From: Pseudomonadota bacterium
GTDB lineage: Bacteria; Pseudomonadota; Gammaproteobacteria; Halothiobacillales; Halothiobacillaceae
DNA length: 8,739 nt
Direction: 5' to 3'
Assembly (NCBI GenBank): GCA_021795795.1
Contig: JAJYPA010000333.1
Span: forward strand, 1 to 8,739
The notes beneath the pieces are model-generated. The model had not been told where the DNA came from and made no database searches. It saw only the letters and a list, made by a program, of their open reading frames with translations. Shown one piece after another: positions 1 through 5,634 of the stretch (the first letter of the stretch is position 1; each line of letters starts with the position of its first letter). Position numbers and translations under genes: made by a program.

Positions 1-1
1 A

Positions 2-160
2 GACGCAGAGAAGGAAGCCCTGGCGGCCACTCAGTCCGAACTCAATGCACTTGCCGGAGAGAAGCCGGTTGGCGACGGGAAATATGACACCAGCGAGCGG
101 GACGCGGAGCGGGAATCTTTTGCGGGTCTGACGGTACATGACAAATCACAGCAGGAGTGA
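2..160 (+). CDS. 3' end of an unidentified protein gene (partial)
   Basis: An open frame enters from the left edge and ends at the TGA at 158-160, giving the last 52 residues of a protein whose start lies outside the window. The fragment is very hydrophilic and rich in Glu, Asp, Lys, Ala and Gln. Its first 20 residues (DAEKEALAA, then a Gln-Ser-Glu-Leu stretch) have the look of a coiled coil, and the remainder is polar and probably disordered. No catalytic motif, membrane segment or family signature is visible. The next clear gene starts more than 700 bases downstream, so this gene is not part of the PLD-like operon. I do not recognise it. That it is coding is inferred only from the uninterrupted frame and the amino-acid composition. 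Confidence 0.5.
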   Translation, partial: DAEKEALAATQSELNALAGEKPVGDGKYDTSERDAERESFAGLTVHDKSQQE

Positions 161-679
161 ATGGGAGGGTTGAACGCATCACAGACCAGCCTGGAGGACA
201 GCCAGGAGGGCCTGTGTATTGATCTTGGGTTGGTTTCGGCTATATGCGAACCGGTTGGAAACCTGTGGCATCAGAGGCCAAAAACCTTGATAATCCTTAC
301 TGTGCCATGGGTTGGAAGGTGTATATCTCTGAGGCGCATGTGCGGAAGGTTTTCGGTAGGAATGAGATTGTGTACAGCTTGTGGAGCGATGATCTCTACC
401 CCCAACCCGGTCAGATGCCTCCCGTAGAGATTTTGTGCTGAAGGACCGGAACAGACTGATTGCGGTCATTCATTGGCGGCGATCAAGTGACATCATCCGA
501 CCCCACCAAGCGGCCACCCAATCCGTCAGAGCTCCAACGACAGGTTCCAGAGCTGAACGGTAACTCAGTGCGTCTTCCCAAGGACAGGAGGAGACTAAAG
601 CGGCCAGTGGTTTACTCCATCAAAAATGGTAGATTCTAAACACAGGTCGGTCATTTTCATTTCGTATGTGGTGTGTGCA

Positions 680-693
680 CATTATTGATAATG
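680..693. repeat. Perfect short inverted repeat in AT-rich upstream region
   Basis: CATTAT and ATAATG form a perfect 6-2-6 inverted repeat with a TG centre. It lies about 200 bases ahead of the PLD-like operon and upstream of the best -10-like hexamer. It could be a regulator-binding site. It could also be chance, because short AT-rich palindromes are common in such sequence. Confidence 0.25.
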
Positions 694-779
694 CTTACGA
701 TCCAGCCGGTGTTGGCATATGCTAAAAATACGAGAATTTAAGTGACACTCGGGGAAAATTAGTCGCGACGTTGAAAAGA

Positions 780-785
780 TATAAT
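780..785 (+). promoter_or_regulatory. Candidate -10 hexamer for the PLD-like operon
   Basis: A perfect TATAAT hexamer lies about 110 bases before the TTG start at 893, inside an AT-rich stretch. A second -10-like word, CATAAT, follows at 789-794. No good -35 element sits 16-18 bases upstream: TTGAAA at 771-776 is too close to either hexamer. If transcription starts about 7 bases downstream of TATAAT, the mRNA has a leader of roughly 100 nt carrying the inverted repeats at 804-864. The assignment rests on one hexamer and is weak. Confidence 0.22.
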
Positions 786-803
786 GGACATAATACCATT
801 CAA

Positions 804-864
804 CGCTGACCTTTAATTCAGCGGATCAAGCTGCGTGCGCAGCGGGTGATTCGCGTGACACGAA
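804..864 (+). promoter_or_regulatory. Cluster of three inverted repeats in the presumed operon leader
   Basis: Three short dyads lie nearly end to end before the operon start. The first is CGCTGA, an 8-base spacer, then TCAGCG (804-823). The second is GCTGCG, TG, then CGCAGC (830-843). The third is a 15-base palindrome running from TTCGCGT to ACACGAA around a central G, with one mismatched pair (850-864). They lie downstream of the candidate -10 and upstream of the AAAGGA ribosome-binding site, so they could be operator sites or leader RNA hairpins. None has a T-run that would make it an intrinsic terminator. Function is inference. Confidence 0.3.
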
Positions 865-892
865 ATATTGTCGATCGGAAAGGAATCGTTCA

Positions 893-2545
893 TTGCTAAA
901 CACAGATTTCTACGCGGGTGCCGTCATACGGCTGGCGACCCTGCAGAAGCAAAGAGATCAGGCGGGTCAGCTGCTTTTCGCCACCGTGTCCCTGCTCCCT
1001 CGCGGCAGATCTCTACCTCCTTCGATGGAGGGGTTGCATCGATGCCCCGTCGGGAAAACCGGCGAAACTGTTTTCTTTCGCCGTGTGTTGTTAAGTGCGC
1101 AAGAAGCGGTTAAATGGTATCGCTCACTTGGCAGTGGTGATGATAGTTCCCCGACTCCCTCTCAAAGTCGGGAGTGCAATAGATACGATGGGATCAAGAT
1201 AGAAGTTTCAGCGCTAATTGATGACCCAACCTGGCCGTACCTCGGCCTGCCGATAGGGGAGGGTTTGTTTGCACATCCTTCCGGACGCAGCCATCCGGCC
1301 CCCTTTATTGGCAATGCTCCCTCCCGCGTCCATCGCCGTTTCGGTAGCCAGGATGGCTTTGCCTTGATGCTGGCTGATGATAAAGCCGTGACCTTTGTTG
1401 CAAGACGATTGCATATTGATCTGCGGCTTTATAGAGAATATCTGGGAAGCATTGTCCTGGTTGTGCCAGACCCTGTGCTCAAGCAGATTGATCACTTTAT
1501 GATTCCTGCTTCTAACGATAGGGGCGAACGTATTTTTTATCATTTTGTCCCTCGTGTAGGTGAATCGCCTTCGGATCTAAAACTCACCACCTTCGATAAG
1601 CAGAACCACTTGCTTACCGACTTTGCTACTCAAGATATTCCTAGCAATGGCATTCTGGATATAGACAAGGGTAACTGCATAGGAGAATATGGCTATATTG
1701 TTTCTCACCCAAAACATGGCGTGCTAGCCTACAGTCCTCCACGCCCATTTCTCCGCCAAGTTGGTTTCAATGTTGAAATAGCCTCCCCTGAAACTAAAAT
1801 AGTTAGAGTCCCAATCAATGAATCCGCCAATTCCCAATACATGGAATATCAAGCGGCCCGACAATCACTCCCTGCCACGAGAAGCCTCATAGGCGATGCA
1901 CTGCGTATACCAAATGTAAATGCCCGTGTCGCTATTGCGGCCTCTCTTCGCGAAAAGCTTGCAAGTTCCGAACAATATGGCCAGCGATGGTTCCCAGACG
2001 GCTCCCGTGAAGAGGCTATGCGCTTTATCCAAGGCGAACTAAGGCGAGCCAAATCCCGAGTTATGATTGCAGATCCTTACCTTGCTGGATTGCAATTGGG
2101 GCAATTTCTGTATGCCGTCAATCCTGAAACAACACCTGTAACCTTGCTGACTTCCAGGTTAGCATTCAAATCAATAAAACAAAAATCTGTAAAAACGGCA
2201 TGGTGGGAAATGATAATTGAGGGGCTGGGGTTCAAGTCGAAGCAACAAGTACCATCAAAGATAAAGGATTTCGATCAACGGCTCGCCCAAATGGAAAGAG
2301 ATGCTAAGATTGCAGCCAAGGTATATGTGCTTCAGTCACCCATCCTGCACGACCGCTTCCTGGTAATAGACGATGCTGTCTGGTTCCTCGGAAACTCGTT
2401 GAACACTCTTGGTGACAAGGCATCTCTGCTCGTCAAGCTGCCCAACCCGGATGAGGTCATCGACCAGCTTGAAGGTATGCTGAAACAGGCAATGTCCTTC
2501 GATAACTATAAGAAGCGCCAAGACCTGAAGGGTACCTCGTTATGA
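893..2545 (+). CDS. PLD-like (degenerate HKD) protein, probably VPA1262-type N-terminal region
   Basis: This 550-residue protein is the first gene of a three-gene operon. The C-terminal part looks like a phospholipase-D-superfamily fold. A helix and strand with RVMIADPYL at 389-397 is followed by the motif H486-D-R488-x4-D493-x6-GNSLN (500-504). This matches the HKD pattern HxKx4Dx6GSxN, with Lys replaced by Arg. Only one such motif is present, so a full active site would need a dimer or a partner. The N-terminal 380 residues include LYREYLGSIVLVVPDP (179-194), which reminds me of the VPA1262-family N-terminal domain; that assignment is from memory and uncertain. The start is the TTG at 893: an in-frame TAA at 791-793 bounds the frame, no ATG, GTG or TTG lies between, and AAAGGA sits 8 bases upstream. 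The first in-frame ATG would be codon 45. No signal peptide or membrane segment is seen. A nuclease or other phosphodiesterase role in phage defence is plausible but unproven, since the Arg substitution may weaken or abolish catalysis. Confidence 0.85.
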   Translation: MLNTDFYAGAVIRLATLQKQRDQAGQLLFATVSLLPRGRSLPPSMEGLHRCPVGKTGETVFFRRVLLSAQEAVKWYRSLGSGDDSSPTPSQSRECNRYDGIKIEVSALIDDPTWPYLGLPIGEGLFAHPSGRSHPAPFIGNAPSRVHRRFGSQDGFALMLADDKAVTFVARRLHIDLRLYREYLGSIVLVVPDPVLKQIDHFMIPASNDRGERIFYHFVPRVGESPSDLKLTTFDKQNHLLTDFATQDIPSNGILDIDKGNCIGEYGYIVSHPKHGVLAYSPPRPFLRQVGFNVEIASPETKIVRVPINESANSQYMEYQAARQSLPATRSLIGDALRIPNVNARVAIAASLREKLASSEQYGQRWFPDGSREEAMRFIQGELRRAKSRVMIADPYLAGLQLGQFLYAVNPETTPVTLLTSRLAFKSIKQKSVKTAWWEMIIEGLGFKSKQQVPSKIKDFDQRLAQMERDAKIAAKVYVLQSPILHDRFLVIDDAVWFLGNSLNTLGDKASLLVKLPNPDEVIDQLEGMLKQAMSFDNYKKRQDLKGTSL

Positions 2546-3162
2546 AGCCATTTGCACGTGACATTGTAATTGCCCCGAAGCCAGAACGCCCGTTCCCGGA
2601 TAAAGAAATTCTTTGGGGAAGCCAAGATGGTGGGCAAAACCGGTTCCCGACAATCATTGCTGCCTATGATCGGAAACATTCCGACAATCCTGTTCCCTTG
2701 AAAAAATTTGGCGAGGCAGTATCAGAAGCTCAGGAGCGAGTCTGGATTGTCGACGAATTTCTGCTGAAATCCGACAGCGGAAACTCCGCAGAACGAATCG
2801 AACAAATTCTGACATGGCTGCCATTACGGCTTGCCGCAAGCGATATTCGACTGCTGACGAAACGCCACCAAGAAATTGGTGAAGATGACCTAAATAAATT
2901 TCAGAAGCGCGCGCAGGAAATCAATGACAGTGCAGCAAGGCGTGAGAAGGAATGCAGCATCGAGATCAGATTGCACCTAAAACAAGATTGCGATTTCATC
3001 CACGACCGATTCGCCATCATTGATGATGAACTCTGGCATTTTGGTGGAACGGTGGGTGGATTTCATTCCAGAGTCAGCGCCGCCAGCCGGGGATGGCGAG
3101 CGGTAGATCATGGCGCCATCGATTTCTTTGAGGAAATCTGGAACAAGGGAGAAAGAAAATGA
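2542..3162 (+). CDS. Small PLD-like protein with a single degenerate HKD motif
   Basis: This 206-residue protein overlaps the previous gene by the ATGA at 2542-2545, with GAAGGG 9 bases before the ATG. Residues 65-75 (ERVWIVDEFLL) and the motif H154-D-R156-F-x3-D161-x6-GGT (168-170) match, in order and spacing, the strand and HDRF motif of the protein encoded just upstream. The two proteins are therefore probably paralogous over about 150 residues. As there, the HKD Lys is Arg, and the Asn of the GSxN element is not retained. It lacks the long N-terminal region of its neighbour. With one half-site per chain, the two products may pair to build a composite PLD-like site, or this subunit may be a structural or nucleic-acid-binding partner. 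Cytoplasmic; no signal peptide. The family call rests on the motif, and the pairing is inference. Confidence 0.82.
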   Translation: MKPFARDIVIAPKPERPFPDKEILWGSQDGGQNRFPTIIAAYDRKHSDNPVPLKKFGEAVSEAQERVWIVDEFLLKSDSGNSAERIEQILTWLPLRLAASDIRLLTKRHQEIGEDDLNKFQKRAQEINDSAARREKECSIEIRLHLKQDCDFIHDRFAIIDDELWHFGGTVGGFHSRVSAASRGWRAVDHGAIDFFEEIWNKGERK

Positions 3163-5156
3163 ACGAGCATTGGCCGAGCGAACACCATGCCAAAAGTCGG
3201 GAAGCCTTTGCAGATTCCTCGTTCAAGAATGAGCAAGACTTTCTCGATTTATTAGTCGCCTTTCCTAACGGCCTTCCACGCGATTTCGATGAAGTCGTGG
3301 CCTGGATAGTGAACAAGGATGGCGACCTTGTCGAACTTGAGCAACGCATCGTCCCGATCATAGGTGCGGCCAATTTGCAGACTTTTCTAGATAGCCAAAC
3401 CTTGCTGATGACTCTTGCTTGCGCGGCTGCATTTGCCTGCTCTCCTTCGTTACAAACCTGGCACAGGGTCAAGGCATTCAAGTATAACTCATGGCAACTT
3501 GAGCGTTGGCTCTCCGAAGCTATGATGGCGTATGTGCAGGTTACTCTCTCGGCACGTGATGCTTATGTATTGCTTGCCAAGGAGGTTTTTTTCGGTCTGG
3601 AAAATTTCACACTCCAATCAAAATTCGACCGCACCAACAAAGAGCGAGCGAGCGTGTGGAACTGCTGGAACAAACGTCAGGACAAGCTTGAAGAAATATG
3701 GTGTGACTTGCGCGGCGGGCAAGCCTTTATGATTTACGAAGAAGAACTCTCGTTATTCCAGGTGTTCTACAAACTGGAACCGGACGAGTTTATTCATACA
3801 ATATCGGGATCAGCCAACCCTTACTTAGTCAGCGCAATGTTATTCGTGGCAGGCATCGGCGCATTTTCCCCACGATTCTCAGAATGGAAACGAATGATTG
3901 CCGCAGCCCCCCCTGCTTTCGAGGATGGAGGCAGATGGAATGGTTCTGTCCTGATGCCGCTGCTTTTGGTAGAGGCTCGCAGCCAATTGTTGCAGGTGGA
4001 ACGGCTTCATCGAAATCCAGGCTCCGCATTTACTTCCAACGAGATTGATGAGGTAAAGCAGGAAATAACCAGCACCGCCAAACTCATCGTAACTACTTTG
4101 GTTACACGTCAAGATGCCCTCGCCATTTTTGTCCGCTGGGCGCCTTGGCTGATGCGGCAAATCCTGGGACAGACTTCGACGGAAATCGATAATGTAACGT
4201 CTCCGGCATTTGCCGATGATGCCTTGATAGCTGAAATTGGACGCAAGCTCGGCGGAAGTCCGTTGCCTCAAGCCAGTCCTGATGACGCACCTTTATGGGA
4301 GGCCTGGTGCTATCAATGTGTACTGAGTTCGTTTGCCTATAACGGGCATATTCAAGCACCAGCGTGGGAAATCTTTGGAAATGAATGGCGACTATTGCCT
4401 GAGGATTGGGTTGAACACAAAGGACAACTTTTGCGCGCTCATGCCAGCCTGATCTGCATAATGAACAAAGAAATCCCTGGTATTGCCGCGAACTTACTAG
4501 CTTTTCCAATTGCGCAATCTTCTTCTCCTACGGAAGCGTGGATCGCCTTATGGAATGATGCCATCACCTTGCGAGAAATTGTGGAATTCGGTGATTCAGA
4601 CGCAGTCAAAGACGAATACAGCTCGCGCTCGGAGGCCGGAAAACTTTTGCTCTTGCTCTTCGGGATCGGCCTGGCAATTTTTGATCAAGGCGCAGCTCGC
4701 AGTACTGACAACAAGTCGACTGAAGCCAGATCACTTGTCAGCCTGTTTACAGAACTCAATTCCGCAACTTGTGAAATGCGGGAAATCGACAGCACATTGA
4801 ACCATGATAAATGGCTCTTGATCGTCCAACACTTGGCAATCAGGAGAATGATTTGGGAGTATCCTTCTGGCAATGAAACCACATCAATGAATCCCCAGGT
4901 TTTCAAAGTCGACGATACCCCGACCGTTTCTGATATTCTTTCCGAGGCGAAAGGCAACGTGATAGAACTAGTCGCCATCCTGCAATCCCTCTTGCTCAAC
5001 AGTCCGGATGCCTCAAGGCTGAAAGCCAATCTCAATACAGCAACAATCGATTTATTCGATGTTATACAGTCGATCAGGAGCCTAAATCAAAGTCACCCGC
5101 GCAAATATCCTATTGATGAGGCTCAGCTGCGATCGCTGGAAGGCCTTCTGAGTTAG
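3159..5156 (+). CDS. Large helical protein of unknown function, third gene of the PLD-like operon
   Basis: This 665-residue protein overlaps the preceding gene by the ATGA at 3159-3162, with AAGGGA about 8 bases before the ATG. I do not recognise the family. The sequence is dominated by Leu/Ala/Glu-rich amphipathic stretches and many Trp residues, suggesting an all-helical, repeat-like scaffold. Hydrophobic runs occur near residues 82-94, 222-236 and 495-508, but they are short and broken by polar residues, so buried helices are more likely than membrane spans. There is no Walker motif, methyltransferase, protease or HKD motif. A PD-D/E-K-type nuclease core was not evident, although one could be missed by eye. 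The operon position implies co-translation with the two PLD-like proteins, so it may be their scaffold, sensor or regulator. The gene ends in TAG (5154-5156) and no intrinsic terminator follows closely. Confidence 0.8.
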   Translation: MNEHWPSEHHAKSREAFADSSFKNEQDFLDLLVAFPNGLPRDFDEVVAWIVNKDGDLVELEQRIVPIIGAANLQTFLDSQTLLMTLACAAAFACSPSLQTWHRVKAFKYNSWQLERWLSEAMMAYVQVTLSARDAYVLLAKEVFFGLENFTLQSKFDRTNKERASVWNCWNKRQDKLEEIWCDLRGGQAFMIYEEELSLFQVFYKLEPDEFIHTISGSANPYLVSAMLFVAGIGAFSPRFSEWKRMIAAAPPAFEDGGRWNGSVLMPLLLVEARSQLLQVERLHRNPGSAFTSNEIDEVKQEITSTAKLIVTTLVTRQDALAIFVRWAPWLMRQILGQTSTEIDNVTSPAFADDALIAEIGRKLGGSPLPQASPDDAPLWEAWCYQCVLSSFAYNGHIQAPAWEIFGNEWRLLPEDWVEHKGQLLRAHASLICIMNKEIPGIAANLLAFPIAQSSSPTEAWIALWNDAITLREIVEFGDSDAVKDEYSSRSEAGKLLLLLFGIGLAIFDQGAARSTDNKSTEARSLVSLFTELNSATCEMREIDSTLNHDKWLLIVQHLAIRRMIWEYPSGNETTSMNPQVFKVDDTPTVSDILSEAKGNVIELVAILQSLLLNSPDASRLKANLNTATIDLFDVIQSIRSLNQSHPRKYPIDEAQLRSLEGLLS

Positions 5157-5183
5157 AGGCACAGTGCATATCGATGCATTTGC

Positions 5184-5396
5184 ATTTCTGGGGTCGAATC
5201 GGTCTGGGGAGGCTGACCGGCCGACGGGGGCTGACTGACCGCAAAGACCGATTTGTGTGCATTGGCCCAATGGCCGGTCTCGCTGCAAACTTGCCATTGG
5301 AACGCTCAGCCGGAGGCAGACCCCGAGCGCCGCCATATCGTTAAAGGCCGGACCAGTTTTGCCCTCTCCGACCAATTTCTGGGGCTTTGGCCCAAT
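5184..5396. repeat. Short direct and inverted repeats in the intergenic gap
   Basis: ATTTCTGGGG occurs at 5184-5193 and 5375-5384. TTGGCCCAAT, itself nearly palindromic, occurs at 5262-5271 and 5387-5396. GACCGGCC at 5215-5222 is inverted as GGCCGGTC at 5272-5279. The copies are not evenly spaced and do not form a tandem array. They may be the remains of a dispersed intergenic element, or chance in GC-biased sequence. Confidence 0.25.
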
Positions 5397-5451
5397 CTCT
5401 GCCAACCCCTCCAAAAATCATTCACCAAGGTGCTGATGCGTATGGTGGCTT

Positions 5452-5493
5452 GAAGTTTGGCGATCAGCAAAATGTGAAACTCAGTGAAACTTC
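5452..5493. repeat. Inverted repeat plus repeated GTGAAACT words
   Basis: GAAGTTT at 5452-5458 is exactly inverted as AAACTTC at 5487-5493, separated by 28 bases. The word GTGAAACT occurs twice inside the segment, ending as GTGAAACTC and GTGAAACTT. A TATAAT follows at 5500-5505, but no proper gene lies downstream on that strand. The role is unknown. Confidence 0.2.
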
Positions 5494-5540
5494 AGTTAGT
5501 ATAATATGCTGTTTATAAAAGGCAATATAATTTCCGGTCA

Positions 5541-5562
5541 GGCACTAGCTAGCGAAAGTGCC
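5541..5562 (-). terminator. Weak candidate hairpin downstream of the ATPase gene
   Basis: GGCACT and AGTGCC form a perfect 6-bp stem around a 10-base loop, about 70 bases past the ATPase stop codon in its direction of transcription. The transcript then reads into AT-rich sequence without a clean run of T, so this is not a standard intrinsic terminator. Confidence 0.2.
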
Positions 5563-5592
5563 CAGCAAGGAACTGGCAATATCGCATACCGA

Positions 5593-5627
5593 CCGGTAAC
5601 AAACGCGCCTGCGCCTATATGTACCGG
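5593..5627 (-). terminator. Weak candidate stem immediately after the ATPase stop
   Basis: CCGGTA (5593-5598) and TACCGG (5622-5627) can pair around a 23-base loop, starting 7 bases after the ATPase stop codon at 5635-5637. The loop is long and no T-run follows. It could shield the 3' end of the mRNA; terminator function is doubtful. Confidence 0.15.
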
Positions 5628-5634
5628 ATATTCG

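Larger units (their letters stand above)
161..892. other. Non-coding stretch between the partial gene and the PLD-like operon
   Basis: About 730 bases without a gene I can support. Frames of 65 to 96 codons exist on both strands at 161-469, but they overlap each other, lack good ribosome-binding sites and give Cys/Trp/Arg-rich peptides that resemble no family I know. The left half (161-600) is moderately GC-rich. The part from about 600 to 800 is AT-richer, as expected for a promoter region. Short inverted repeats lie at 680-693 and between 804 and 864. A weak hairpin (CCTGG, 7-base loop, CCAGG; 190-206) follows the partial gene but has no T-run, so it is not a convincing terminator. Confidence 0.6.
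5157..5634. other. Non-coding gap between the convergent operons
   Basis: About 480 bases separate the + strand PLD-like operon from the - strand ATPase gene. No frame here is convincing. A - strand frame (5082-5414) runs into the 3' end of the neighbouring gene and gives a peptide unlike any family I know. The stretch 5200-5400 is GC-richer and full of short repeated words (GACCGGCC/GGCCGGTC; ATTTCTGGGG twice; TTGGCCCAAT twice). From 5450 to 5630 it turns AT-rich and holds several inverted repeats. A shared bidirectional termination region is expected between convergent genes, but no classical stem plus T-run is visible. Confidence 0.55.

Noticed and set aside
190..206. Hairpin after the partial gene as a terminator
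   Set aside because: The stem is only 5 bp and no T-run follows.
161..469. Small frames on both strands after the partial gene
   Set aside because: They overlap each other on opposite strands, lack ribosome-binding sites and give peptides of unnatural composition. I treat the region as non-coding.
771..785. TTGAAA plus TATAAT as a complete sigma-70 promoter
   Set aside because: The gap between the two hexamers is only 3 bases, far from the required 16-18. Only the -10-like word is retained as a weak candidate.
868..1113. 81-codon frame overlapping the start of the PLD-like operon
   Set aside because: It overlaps the N-terminal coding region of the 550-aa protein in another frame, and its Arg/Ser/Cys-rich peptide has no family features.
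3402..4682. Possible transmembrane helices in the 665-aa protein
   Set aside because: The hydrophobic runs are short, contain small and polar residues and are not flanked in a typical topology pattern. Buried amphipathic helices are more likely.
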